In this document: positions 20,575 to 33,000 of the stretch, in pieces
Layout of the letters: each line of letters starts with the position of its first letter
Numbering within the stretch: position 1 is the stretch's first letter
Assembly: GCA_023897205.1 (NCBI GenBank)
Contig: JAHWDD010000008.1
Location: 1,798,001 to 1,862,000, forward strand
Direction: 5' to 3'
DNA length: 64,000 nt
Source of the DNA: Exophiala sp. HKRS030
Lineage: Eukaryota > Ascomycota > Eurotiomycetes > Chaetothyriales > Herpotrichiellaceae
The notes under the pieces: model-generated
The model's database searches: none
What the model saw: the letters and a program-made list of their open reading frames with translations, nothing else
Told to the model about the DNA's origin: nothing
Made by a program: the position numbers and the translations under genes

Positions 20575-22357
20575 CTAACTGTTCAGATATCTCGCAACAG
20601 CGCCCCTCAACTTTCTACCGCCTTCACCAGCAACGTTGATGATGTTCTCCAAATCATCTCCAGCACTAAGACCCATCTTGCGGATGAAGTCCTTGGCTGC
20701 CGTTTCTATATCGCCGTGTTCGCCACCCTCTAGGCCAGTGGTATCATCTTCAGGGCGGCCAAAGTAGGCATTTGAAGAGATGGATGTAGCACCTTCAAAG
20801 CCTTGAAGTCGGGTCTTGGCTTCTGCTTGTTGAGTGGGATCAAAGGCATTGCGTCCGAAGAATTCATCTGATGAAATTCCTTTCTGTGAACCAAAGGTTT
20901 GTCGCGCATATTTTTCATCGTCGTCTAAAGATAAGAAGTCTTTTAGTAACCAGCCTGACAAAAACAATGTGTGACATGAGGTGCGCTCGGGAATCGAGGA
21001 CGCAGAGATAAGGGACTCACCGTCTACTACAGCTTTACTCGCACCGACACTACCAAAGCCCAATTTCTTTGGCGCCGCAGCGCTCGAGGCGCCAGCAGGC
21101 TTGTTGGTCATACCGAATCCTAATCTCGCAACACCCATGCCTAATCGCTCGACTTCACTTGGACTGCGGGCATGCGACGCATTGGCAGTCGTTGTACCAG
21201 CTTTAGGTGGGACGATGGCACTTGGAGCATCCCTCGTTGTGGCACTGCTTGATCTAGTCTTTGCCGCAGCTTCGGCCTTTTCTGCTTCCGGGTCGTATCC
21301 AAGTTTTTCTATCCTTTCTGCCTCAGCCTTAGCAGCTTTCTCTGCGGCCTCAAAATCAATCTCGTCACCAGCAACCTTTTTGGCTCCGAGTTTCTGGTTC
21401 TTCTTTGCCCCAAGGACATTGGTACGTTTGGCTGCTGTTGCTGCACCAGGAGTTTTGCGAATGGCGGACGCAGACGTAGTTCGGATAGCCGTAGGTGCGG
21501 GCAAAGAGTTCTCTGCGTCGGCAGCGCTCGCGGCAAGGGGAGACGGGGATTTGGGTCGCGCAGCACCGTTGGTTGCACCTCCAGCAGACAGAAACGGAGA
21601 AGCGGTGCGAGAAACAACAGGCGGTGTCCCAGATCGGGATGGTGGATTACTAGGCCTCTTGATCGTGGGCTTGTCCCAAGATGAGAAGAAGTCATCGGCG
21701 GGTTCACCAGCGGGCGTGGAAGCTTCTCCTGGTGTAGGTAGAGACTCGTCGGTGATGATTACTTCTTCGGGATATCTGCCAGAGAATGGTTAGAAGGACA
21801 AAATGACCAGAATGTCAGATAAGCATACTCTTCAGCATCTCTCGCAGATCTTCGCTTGAGCTCTTCCTTGTATTTGTTCGCAGCATTTGAAGTATACTTT
21901 ATCTTTGCATCTTTACTTGCCAGAGCAGCACTTCCGCCATTGGACTGAAAGAACTTTGTGGCGGATTCGTTGCCGCCAACCTTCATCGTGCGTAATTGAG
22001 CCCATTGCCAAACTAAGGGATATCAGCTGTGAGCCGTGGATAGTTGACGACTTCGCTTGTGGGAAAGGGATGCCATACCGTCCAGATTGGTAGATCGTAC
22101 GAAGGAGATGTGGACACCAAGATTTCTATGGTTGGAGGAGCAGTCGAGACATAGGTAGACGCCGAAGGGTACCGAGGACCATGTTGGGTTCTTTTGTCCA
22201 CAATCAAAACATATCTGGATTAAGAGAGAAGGCATTAGCAAGTTGCACGAGGCGACGACTTGTATCGAAGCTGAGGGGGGGGAGGGATTACCTTGTTTGC
22301 TGGTTTGGATTTCAGCTTGTCAAAGATTTTCTGCGATTGAAGTTTCGTGGCGCTCAT
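20575..22357 (-). CDS. glo3: ADP-ribosylation factor GTPase-activating protein, Glo3/ARFGAP2-3 type
   Basis: ArfGAPs stimulate GTP hydrolysis by Arf1 during COPI vesicle formation between Golgi and ER. Five exons in minus order, 22357-22292, 22214-22079, 22012-21829, 21775-21021 and 20924-20575, join in phase to give 496 residues, close to yeast Glo3. Exon 1 reads [20 protein letters not shown]. The zinc finger is CX2CX16CX2C, from [14 protein letters not shown] to [12 protein letters not shown], followed by the arginine-finger segment [17 protein letters not shown] and [14 protein letters not shown]. The middle is Ala/Lys-rich and disordered. The tail has repeated Glo3-type motifs, [16 protein letters not shown] and [15 protein letters not shown]. 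The 96-nt intron at 20925-21020 is a multiple of three with no stop, so retention would add 32 residues. No frame break is needed anywhere in this gene. Confidence 0.93.
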
Positions 22358-23447
22358 ATTGACGGATGGGATAGTCAAGAGACCATAAAGATGTAGGATC
22401 GATTGCAAAGATTTACCACACTCCTTTTAGGTGTTGTAATTGAGATGCGTCCAGCAGTAGGTTTGAGCATGTGCCAAAGGTTGGGGCAGAACGAGGAGAA
22501 TAGGTAATCTGGCGTCCGTTAAAGTGGATCGCAATCGTGGGATGTCAACAATGGCGGTCTGATGGTTGCCTTTGATGTTCCGCTACCAGGCAGGAGAGAA
22601 ACAAGGGAAGAATAGTGGTGCTGGTGAATGGTCTACAAAAGCACCAGAAGGATAGAGTGTCTAGATATGGGTGTGGATAATATTGGTGGATCTGAAGACA
22701 TTCCCTCAGAGGACGAAGCGAAGATGTGTCGCCCATTCCGTCCATGTCCATGTCCCTGTCGCCAGCCAGCGCCGCCGCAGCACGGGATTCCCTCCTCTGC
22801 CTCCTGATGCTGCTGCTTCAACCAGCGCCGCGCTAACTCTAATAGGCATATATTTCTTGGCACTACTTTGTTGGCAAGAACGACTCCTTTACCCGCCCCT
22901 GCCCATCTGGGTACAAATACTCGTGCCTCCTGCCGTTCAGCACAGAAGTACTTCCTGGGATGATCGTATGTCACCATAACCTTAGTGTCAGTCACAAGAT
23001 ACAGGGTACTCTACACAAGGTCTTGATTTAAGACAGTATGATCTACCTCGAGACAACAAGGGTAAGACTGCAGTTGAGTCGCGAGTGAATCATGCCCTCT
23101 TCACTGTCAAGACAGAACAGCCACAACCGGGGGAGATCGATGGAGATCGATGGACATGTTGAGACTGAAGTGAAGGAAAATCGTACATTGACTCCCACAA
23201 AGTCGGTCTGATCCATTGCTTTGGACATGCCCACCAGTCATTAGGGCGGGCGCGTCTTCCTCCGTTCACGTCTCTCGTTTTGTGTTCTCGCATCCATCTT
23301 GTTTTATACCAGTCCTTCATTCTTTCCGATCTTTTTAACCCTTCTATACTTTCAACTGCTGCTTTTTCCTAATCTCAGGTACATTGAGTCGGAGTTCACT
23401 ACTTCTCTTCATGCTTTTCATCGTAATTCCGCCCTCTATCCACCGTC
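22358..23447. promoter_or_regulatory. Divergent promoter region of glo3 and the DUF7918-like gene
   Basis: This 1.1 kb spacer separates divergent starts. A GATCGATGGAGATCGATGG direct duplication lies near 23135-23153 and CT-rich sequence precedes 23448. No gene is supported inside. Confidence 0.5.
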
Positions 23448-26400
23448 ATGCCCACCCTCAAAGACCTTGTTTGTGTCGTGCAATGGGCCAACACTGGCTC
23501 TCCATTTCCTGAATATGGCACTCAGTACGGCGATGGAGTCGTCGAGACTTATATTGCCATCCCTGCTCATCCTCAAGCCTTTACCGTGAGATTGACCTCG
23601 AGGAAATTCATCGCAGAGGGTTTGGCCATGGTTGTCTTCATTGATGGAAACTATCAGTGTAATAGGAACAGAGTCAATCTGCAACCTTGGAGGAGAGGGA
23701 CCTCCAGGAGCAAGACAGAGATCGACTTCACAGTCAGGCAGAAAGAAAAGCCTCTTGGCGATGGTACATATATGGGACGAGACTGGCGTTTTGATGACCA
23801 CAACATCGGTAAGTCTCTTTCCCCTCAACCTCGCTCTAATTGAGCTTCAAACTGATTGCTCCTCCAGTTTCAGCCATTCCAGACGGTGTCAAGGAGAGCC
23901 ATTTCGAAAATCTAGGCACAATCGAGGTCCTTGTGCTGCGATGCCGCAGTGCCAACCCTGTGGAAAGCGGCGCGTCCCCAGCCTCATCCGCCGAACACAG
24001 CACCATCCTCGAATCTTTCTCCGATTTCGATGACTCCAAAACCGACGTCTCCGAAAACAAGGAGGAGGTCAGCGCTGACATTGCTCCCGAGCCTCCCAGC
24101 GATGCACCTGACTTTGGAGGCGGCATGTTTGGTCTTTTTGATGGTCCTGCCGACTACCCGCCCAACTTTTACACTAATCAAGAGGACATTCGGTCTAGAG
24201 ATCATCCGCCTTGGAATCGCCCTCAGACATATTACCAGAATCAACCCAATGCTGGGCCCCCGTATGGCCCTCAACAGGGTCCTACTCCATCACCTTTCGA
24301 TGATCCGCATCTATCTCGTTATCCACCCCGAACTCATCTCTATTCTGATCCATCGAAGGGTGCACGAAGAGTTCATTTTGACTACGGCGATAACGCGGAT
24401 CCACATCGGCCACAAATGCATTATGATGCTACACCTTCAAATCGCACCCGAGCCCAGTGGAGAGACAATCAAACGTATCATCATCTACGAGGAAGGCCAA
24501 GTTATTATGAGACTGACACTCTTCCCCGAGGTCCTGACCCTTATGCTGATTATCCATTGCACGACCACCATGGCCATTACACATACAATGCACAGCACCC
24601 TCCTCACCGTGATTACACGGACCAACCCAGACCTGATGTAAGATATCCGTCTCGATCTCCACCTGTGGTACGCAGACCTACAGTCTCATCCATACCACCA
24701 CTTGTCCATCCAAGCATGAATCCAGGATATTCCTCGGCATTTCCACACCTTCGGCCTGACCTTCCGCAATCAGGGATTCCTCCAACTGTATGGGGAACTG
24801 GTCAACCACCACTTGTCCACCTCCCTCCCTCAGCTCATATTCCTCTGTGGGTACCTCCCACAGCGTTGCCGATACCGCCGCTGCCTGGTTCAGTGCCTCT
24901 CTATCCTCTCCCGAATGGGTCCGGCCTATTTCACAGTCAAAATCCTGGACCTGTGCCCTCAAACTCAGATAATGTGGGTGCAAATCAGACCATAAATCCA
25001 CCACCGACTTCACAGCAACCAGCGACGTCGGGATCTTCTGCCGAAGTGGGACACACGACAAGTAATGGACAGGGTGAGCAGCAGTCAAACAAGTCAAACG
25101 ACGAGAAGATACAACCTACCGGGCTAGCCAATCCGCCCTCTAATGACCAAGGTTGGGCAAACGGAGACAGCTGGAACGGAGAACAAAACAATCAAGGTGG
25201 CAATAGTGGCTGGCCGGCTATTCCATCCAATGCTGGTCTTAACATTGTCAATGATGATGGGTGGGTCAACAATGGCAGCAATGAAAACAACGGCAACAAT
25301 GGTAACACCCTTGACCCCAATGAATTCCACACGAACGAGCAAAATGGACAAGCCAGTCAACCAGCTTCAGCGTTTGAATGGGGTAATGGTGCAGATAACA
25401 ACAACTCAACTCCCAATAATGGTGGGTGGACGGACTCGAATGCCCACGATAACAAGGGCAATATCAACTCCATACCAGAAGATGGCGGATGGACCAATCC
25501 TGATGACAAAAATGGTGCTACTAACAACGGTCAAGCTTGGGCCAATAAGAATGGCAACAATCTAAGCTCAAGTACTGACACCAATTCTGGATGGAATGAT
25601 AATGCCCATCAAACCCAGGACAATGTGCAATCAAATGAAAACTGGGCAAACAACAGTGAGCAACAACAGACTCAGAATCCTCATGCAAATGGGGATTGGG
25701 AGAACAAGCAAAATGGGCCGGCTGGAACCTGGGCCAATGAGCCAGGCAATACTAGTAATCCTTCAGCCAGTGAGGCAACCCCCACACCGGCAGGTCCAGG
25801 AAGGCGAGACTTGTATGGACCTCATGGTGCCTATTTCACTGCAAAAGCCTTTGCGGATATAGAGGCAGCACCTGCATCCGAAGAGGAACCACGGTATGAT
25901 GTGCCAGCATCAATTGCTCAGGCCAAGGGAATTTCCAAACAAGTTCAGCCAGGGAAAGGGTACTTATATTGCAAAAAGAGACGAGTACCTCGATATGTCG
26001 ACAGCTTGGACGAGCCATACGCAAGATTTGTCTTCAAATATCGCACAAAGGAGCAAATAAGGGCTGAAATTGGCATTCAGATTGAAACCGAACCTACGGG
26101 TAATGAAGAAATCAATGCACTTGAGACTCTTGACAAGGCTGAGCTGATCCAACTGGTCCTACGTGCGAAAGGGGCGTTGGGTGGACAAATCCCAGAAAGT
26201 CCTGCTCGGGATTTGTCCAATGAAGCCACACCCTCCTTCGAACCGGTTCCTGTTGAACCACCCTCCCATCCATATCTTAGATATAATCTACCACCTGGGC
26301 GCAACATATCGAACCTAGGTCTTGGAATCAGCACGACAGGTGGTCCAGCTGTCGATCAACAGAGCAATTCCGGTGGTGCGAATTCGTGGTCAAAGCAGAA

Positions 26401-26938
26401 CGACACCAACAACCAACAGGCGTCAAATTCTCAGTGGGCCGCGGAGGCGAATCAGAACAACGTCACTCCAAAGAGTGACCAAGCCTGGGCCCAGAACACT
26501 AGAGGTGGAGGCTGGGATGGGCAGCAAGAGAACATGACTGATGCACGAGGACAGGCGGGGCCTAATTTTCCATCTGTTCACCAGAATTCACAACCTCCAC
26601 AATATCAGCCACTGCAGCAGGACTGTCGTCACGGTTCAGGCGTCAGTCCCAAGACGAGACCTCCGCCGGCGTCCAGCACGGCATGGCAACAACAAGGATC
26701 AACGCAACCTCAGCCTCCAAGTGAACAACAGAATCCGGGGATCCAGTTCCTTGAATCTGGTGTCGTCGGTCAGGGAAGCAGCCAGCGAGACAAACCAGTG
26801 ACTCCACCACTGAAAGATTGTAGCCCGGGTGTTCCTGACAACACATGGTCAAGTCTTCCACCGCCAGCACCTCCACCGCCAATTTTTGGGTCTACGAATA
26901 CAGGTGGGGAGGTGCCGCCGCCACAGGCAGGATGGTAA
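23448..26938 (+). CDS. DUF7918-like protein with a long GW/WN-repeat, Asn-rich region
   Basis: Exons 23448-23808 and 23868-26938 join through a GTAAGT...CTCCAG intron to give about 1143 residues. The N-terminal ~200 residues (MPTLKDLVCVVQWANTG, GDGVVETYIAIPAHPQAFTV, GLAMVVFIDGNYQCNRNRVN) resemble the fungal DUF7918 domain; function unknown. Residues about 240-430 are Pro/Tyr/His-rich. Residues about 530-760 are Asn/Gly/Gln-rich with some 12 tryptophans at intervals, such as GWANGDSWNG, DDGWVNNG, GGWTDSN, GGWTNPD and NSGWNDN. A structured module then appears: DLYGPHGAYFTAKAFADIE, QPGKGYLYCKKRRVPRYVDS and ARFVFKYRTKEQIRAEIG. More W-containing Asn/Gln sequence and a polyproline tail, ending QAGW, follow. 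Tryptophans in disordered N/G/S sequence are the feature of Argonaute-hook proteins, but Asn/Gln richness alone would also give a prion-like or condensate-forming domain. No frame break seen. Confidence 0.8.
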
Positions 26939-27886
26939 TATTGGAAGCTTGCAAGACGGATCGGTTGGGCTCGGAAAATGATGAGCGAATAAGTTCACAA
27001 TGGGAGATTGAGCTGTCGGCAATGTTTCGATGTTCTTGACCCGTCAATGGGTGATACGATGTCTGCTCGAGTGATAGACTTGGGGACGAGTTGCCCATGG
27101 GCTGGCACTACGGGTGGAGCAAGCTGTGAAGTCAGAGCAAGTGGGACTCGCGATAATGCACGATGATTTGATCATGCTATAAAATGATCAATGTGCTGGG
27201 ACAAACCAAAGGGCACAATTTCACAATGCTAGCCAAATAAAAATGGAACGGTTCTGTAGTTGGAGAGCGCTTCACTGGCAGGATCAATGGCGTGCTGCGT
27301 GATTAGACGAAGCCTGGCTGACTGGCTGACTGAATGGACGGTGGGACAACATCATCATCAACCAGAGACAATGATATAGAATCACAGAGCTAAGTAAGCA
27401 CCGAGCAGCAATGGACGTATGGATTTGATCAACAAGGACCTAAGTCGCCCAAGCCCGAGTAGAGAAGCAGAAACGAGGCAAATGATCACCACAGTGGATC
27501 ATGCGCTATGCGTTCTCTCCTCTGCTGGTCTTATGTCACTGACAGTATCAGGAGCAATGCCATCTGTGTGAACTCGTCGTCAACAGGCCAGAGACAATCT
27601 CTGTAACTACATAGAGTGGAGCATTTGAAAGGCCACAACCCAGAGGGGTACAGGGGTCGGTAGATCTTTAGGTAGGATCCACAGCTCATTCAGCAGTTCA
27701 GCCTTGTATCCGTCCTAACTAGTCATTTTCTCCGGGATTTGGGACAGAGGTAGGGCGTTGTATTGACATAAAAAATATGTTGTACTGTTTTAACTAGTCG
27801 CTCAGGCGTCTCAAGCAACCTAAGGGCTCCGATGCCTCAAGCACATCCTGTATGTTGATCTCAAGACCGATAATCCGTGCGCTTTT
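26939..27886. other. Convergent 3' region
   Basis: This 948-bp spacer lies between two convergent stop codons. Nothing beyond likely 3' UTR is visible; short frames have no resemblance to known proteins. Confidence 0.5.
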
Positions 27887-28735
27887 TTAATCATCTACCA
27901 CAAAACCGCCACCGAGTAAGATGGCGGGCTCATCGATACTGTGATGCTCGTAACTGAGGGTGCCCACACCGCCGGCTTCCATAATCAATGCGGTCTCAGT
28001 CAAGGGTTTCCCAACCCAGCGGATGGCAAAAGCGCGTAAAATGTGGCCGTGGCCCACAACCAGGACGTCGCCGGTGCGGCCGGGAGCCTTTGGTTTCCCG
28101 ATGACAGGCTTGTGATATTTCTCCCGGATTTCGTGGATCAGAGCATCGACTCGTGCAATGATGTCTTCAGGAGACTCGCCACCAGGGCACCCGTCACGCC
28201 AGATGTCCCACGGCGGTAGGTTGGATGCTTGGCGCTGGCTGCGGATCTGTGCTGATGTGATACCTTCGTAGTCGCCGTAGTCCCATTCGCAGATTCGGTC
28301 GTCGATCGAGACAGGGGCGGTCGTGTGATTTGCGGGTGTGGTGTCTTGCGAAGATGGAAGGTTTGAGGCTGTGGGGTAGTAGAGTCTTTCGAGGTCTGCC
28401 ACGGGTATGGATCGTGGCAGCCCAGATTGAGGAGCTCGACGGTTCGTTGGGCACGCTGGCGGGGAGAGACATAGCTGAGAACATGGAGATGGTAAGCTCA
28501 TGGTGATGTTTGTATGGACGACACGAGATGATGGTGAAACATGCATGTTTACTTACATGTGAACAAGTTGACTGGGAACAATCAATCGATCGGGACCAAC
28601 CAAGGCTCGTCCTGTGGCACGAACTCGTTTCTCTCCATTCTTGGTCAATGGTATATCAGTTGTCCCTGTGTGCCTGCCGTCCAAGGACCATTCAGTCTCG
28701 CCGTGACGGACGATGAAGCAACGAGGAGTGGTCAT
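27887..28735 (-). CDS. Histidine phosphatase, sedoheptulose-1,7-bisphosphatase Shb17 type, apparent frameshift
   Basis: The protein belongs to the phosphoglycerate-mutase-like histidine phosphatases, in which an active-site histidine is phosphorylated. The closest layout I know is Shb17 (riboneogenesis branch of the pentose phosphate pathway). Exon 1 (28735-28557) reads [20 protein letters not shown], with RHGE. A GTAAGT intron (28556-28475) follows. Exon 2 gives [46 protein letters not shown] and the second histidine in [17 protein letters not shown]. Length is about 255 residues. Between GCHDP and [10 protein letters not shown] the frame slips by one base near 28404-28413; a missing C on the minus strand restores it. 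Catalytic motifs lie on both sides of the break. A Ser/Thr-rich insert of about 30 residues precedes the WDYGDYEG block. Substrate is inferred, not shown. Confidence 0.85.
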
Positions 28736-30043
28736 CGCTAGACAAGTAGTACCGGTGAGGGGTTGGGTGTGGTGGAAGGAGATTCACGGTAGACGAGGAG
28801 GGAAGTTTGAAAGGGAATTAATTGTAGATAGCCGATGAGAGGATGAGGGTATGTAACAGCAAAGATGAGTATCCACTGTCACAAGGTGGTAATCATGAGA
28901 CGCACGGATTAGTGGGAAAGAGCCGGGAGTATAATAGAGAGTGGTCAAAGGCACCACCTCGATCGCGAACAAGTAATTTCTACATGAGAACAAGCAGGAA
29001 AATAGAAGCCTCGTGGAGCAGGAAGGCCACTGGAGGTCGTAGTCATCATTTCAATGTTTACTCAAGGTTTGCATGATCGGCGTTTTCTACTTGAGGGACG
29101 AGGCAGATGGAATGCATGTAGGAGATTGAGGCATGACGTACGGCAGGATTGACTCAATTACCCCTCGGCCTTTATGCCCCTCTGGCCCCTCTAACTAAAA
29201 GAGTGCGGAGTCTCTGGGAGCACTGGGAGGTATACTTGGGCGAGTAGCTTAGGTAAGATTTCTAACTACTGAGTGGTTGGCTCTCTCCCTGAGGAGCGCA
29301 AGGAGGCATACGGAGTAGTGCCTGGGTACCCAAAGTAAGGGCTTGACGAGGCGTGCTTCGATCAAATGAGTGGATTGGACGGCAAAGTGTGGGGTGTAGT
29401 GACCTATCTAACCAACTAACAAGTAGTTAACTAATTAACAGTCCTACTTACATGCCTTAGGCTCCTCGTCATCCTTAAGTCGAATCAAGGGAAAGAACTA
29501 GCCAGTGCGTATGGAGTAGTAGGCACCTGATTAACCAGTGAACTTATGGGTAACTACCTTAGCTCTCTAACTGGTAAGTTACCGAACTAAACAACAAGGC
29601 AGGTGCTTGTCCAAGCCTTAGACCCCCAAAATCTCTCAACACAAACTTCATACTCTACTTCATTCTCATGACTTGACACCATCGTGCACTACCTAGGCAA
29701 GTACTTCAACCACTTGGCGAAAGCATTCTTTTCCATTTACACAATGTCGCTACCTGAACGCTGACTTCTATCTGAGGAAGAAGAGTACAAACGAAAGTAT
29801 TTACTGACAAAAGAATGCTGCAGCAAAACCGAACCACCCACTTCGACACGGCTGGCCTCTGCACTTTTCGCTGAGTCGCTGACACGATGACACGATGATA
29901 TGAGACGGTGATACATCAAGGTCGAAGCCCTGTCATTCAATCAATCGACAATAACTCCACACCCTCGCCACCAATGCGCCGTGACCTAGCAAGAGCATAA
30001 CATCTTTTCCTCATTCATCCGTCATCTCTCAAACATGACTTCT
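28736..30043. promoter_or_regulatory. Intergenic region with TAACTA/TAGTTA words
   Basis: These 1.3 kb separate two minus-strand genes: the promoter of the phosphatase gene and the 3' region of the methyltransferase gene. Around 29400-29590 there are clustered, partly palindromic words such as GTAGTTAACTAATTAAC and TAACTACC. No gene is supported. A regulatory role is only a guess. Confidence 0.4.
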
Positions 30044-33000
30044 TCACTCCTGGATCACCATCGGTATCATGCCAGTCTCCATCCACTCGTCGCCTGATGA
30101 TGCAAAGTCGTCCAAATCCTCAAGACCTTCAATCGCCACTGTGATCTCTCCTCGTTCACACTTGCGCTCCTTGACAGCCTTGGGCTTCCTGGCCCAACCC
30201 ACGAGCACCTTCCAACCTGATCCTTGTTCTTTGCCTTCTTCAATCATCTCCTCGATACCTTCGAGCCAGCGGCTTTCTTCTCGTCCAGACTCTGATCGTA
30301 CCTTGACAACCCATTCTTCCCACATCCGAGCTCCCAATAGACCGGTCACGTCGGCCACATCTTGTGTGCTACCCACTGGTCCTTGTACTGCCTCGACATC
30401 CATATATTGTTTGACAATCTTGCTGATGGTTGATACTTCGCTGATCGGACGAGGAGCAGGAACGAATGGCTTGGCACCTTGTCGCCATGACTGCCATCCT
30501 CCGGTGTATCCATGGACATGCTCTTCTGATTCTTTGATGGGTTTACGGCCCATGGGCATGAACATCCACGCTCGCTTGACTCCCACGAATCCTTCTTTCT
30601 TCAGCTTGCGGAGGAATGTTCGTCCTGCCTCACGTGCGTACCCACGTCGGTGGAGCTCGAAACCAAACTCCACACCCATGGCCTCACCTCGTGGACCGGC
30701 ATGCGCAATCGTCGAGTCCATGATCATGTAGTCGATGTATCCACCAGGCTTGAGCACTCTCATGCATTCTTTCAAAGTCATCTCCCATTCGTCAATCTCA
30801 GGTACTCCGGGTACCGGGTTGTTCTTGAGGAGCACGTGCAAGTTACGTGCTGAGATGACATCAAAGTGTCCACTGCGGAATGGTAATTGCCACAGGTAAG
30901 GCACAGACACGGTGCGGTGGTTTGCTGGTGCCTCGGGCTTGGGACATCCCGAAGGTCGCTGCAACTGCGCTTGTTGTTTGGTGATGACAGTGTAAGTCTT
31001 GACATTGGGCCATTCCAATGCAGCACTCCACGCCCAAGATGAAGACGATGTTCCTCCAAAGTCGAGAACTCTGAGCCTTTTCTTCCCAACACATGAAGGG
31101 TCGTCCAAGGGTAACACAGACTTGGACTTCAGTTTCTCGCAAGCAGCCGAGGACGCAAGAAGTCGCCCATGGTACAGAGCTCTCAGTGCATCAACTTGCC
31201 ATTCGGAAGGCTCAACCGAAGCCAATGCCGCTTGTTCTCGTTCAACTTTGGCATAGGCAATTTGTTCTGCCGTACGTTCGAAGATTCCGGTCTGACGAGG
31301 GTTCTGGCTGAAAGGTCCAGCATACTTGGGCCTCGCAGGATCAACAATGACATGTTGTCCCAGGATGTCTGTGATGTGTTTCTCCGGCATGGCCACACGC
31401 GCAGTCTGGAGAGCTTCGAGTCTAGATGCCGAGTGGATAAAAGCGTCTCTATGCTTCCGTGTTTTGGTGAGATGCTCGAATGCAGACAAGAAGATTGGCT
31501 CCTTCTCTTCTGACTCGGTATCTGGGCTATCTTTGTTATCAGTATCAGGCTTGGCTGGGATCTCGATCTTTGGTTGCTCGGAGAATCGAACTGTTCGGCG
31601 GGCAGGAGCGCTTTGAACGGGAATTGCCTGTTCAACTTCAGGGGCTTCTTCACCATTCTCGCTGCTGGAGTCTTCACCGAGAAGGGCAGACAGATAACCA
31701 GTCTGGGCTGCCAACCATGAGCCTGTGCGGTCAAGATTGCTTTCAGAAGCATTTTTGAGGTCCTCAAAGTACTTCTCGTCGTATTCAAAACTTGATCGGA
31801 GCTTCTCTAGGGTTGTTTCTTTTACTGCAGCCGGTCCGTACAAATCATCATCCTCGGATTGCTGACTGGTACGTTTGGTTGGTGGGGTGATATCTGCAAG
31901 GTCAAATGTGGCTTGTCGTGCTGTTGGAGGGCCTTCAGTGAGATTGGTGTCATCCACGGAGAGAACTGTCTCCACAACGTTGTTCGAGCTTGTCGCCTCC
32001 CATGGTCTGTTGTAGAACAATTCGGCAGTAGCTGTGTTTGGAACACTTGGGCCCTTGGACTTGCCAAGGCACCAGGTGTTACGCGAACCATTTTGCAACG
32101 ACGAGAAGAAGCCACCAGGCGAGGGATGCTGAGCTGCGAGAAGCTGTAGTCTGACACGGGAGTCACACCGTCGGCACTTCGTGGTCGGCTGATTGGCTCC
32201 GCTTCGGAGAGCTGACGCATCTCTTCAGAAGCTCGATCTCTCTTGGATGGTGTGGTCCCGCGAGATGTGGTGGAAGCTTCATCAGGACTCCTCTGACGGG
32301 AAATCCGTTGCAACGTTTGGAATGCTTCTGATGATAGTCTGACACCAATGTCGGAGCCATTGAAAGGTTTGTGGGCGTCAAAGGGCCTCAGCTCATCTAG
32401 GGTCGGCATCAGCGGTGACATGTCTTGTGGAGTGGCTCCTGGAACTTGAGGGAAACTGGTAACCATTTGGGACCAGTCGACGGGTGAGCGAAGTGATGAG
32501 AATGGATGGGCTGACGGACTGGAGTGAGCCTCCGCAGGGGAAAGAATCATACTCTGGCCATCGCCGAGAGCAATTTCGAGTGGCTGCTCTGCAAGGCTCT
32601 GGGGCATAACGCTGCCCCATTCTTGACCGCCGGTAACTTGTAGCTCCTTGAGATCTGGTGTCAGAGGAGCGCTGCGTACAGAGACACAAGGCGAGTCGGA
32701 AACGGTGCTGTTGCTGTCCCCGAGAGATGGTGGGGCATTGATGGCTGGAACTGACCTCGCCAAAGATGAAAGAGCGGTTGGCGAGAGACGGATCTTGGTT
32801 GCTGGGGACATGCCGTAGGCGATCTCCTTGATGGGACTATCCATGGCAACCCACGAGCCTGTTGGGATCAGGAGTGCGGGATAACGGTTTCGACTGGAGC
32901 GGTTGCTGGCGAGGCTACTCCTGCTCGACTCGGAGGCAAAGGTGGTGGGATCGCTTGCAAGTGAGGGACAGTCTTCACTGAAGACGGTTCCTGCATCACT

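Noticed and set aside
20981..21793. 270-codon plus-strand frame rich in Ala/Gly
   Set aside because: It is the antisense of the Glo3 coding exon, whose zinc finger, exon phases and tail motifs are clear. The composition is a mirror of the Ala/Lys-rich Glo3 middle region.
23931..25862. Several long plus-strand frames overlapping the DUF7918-like gene (e.g. 23931-24641, 25143-25565)
   Set aside because: They are shifted readings of a low-complexity gene; the main frame runs unbroken through all of them and carries the conserved modules.
31183..31788. 201-codon minus-strand frame
   Set aside because: It is a shifted frame inside the methyltransferase gene, Arg/Leu/Ser-rich with no motif.
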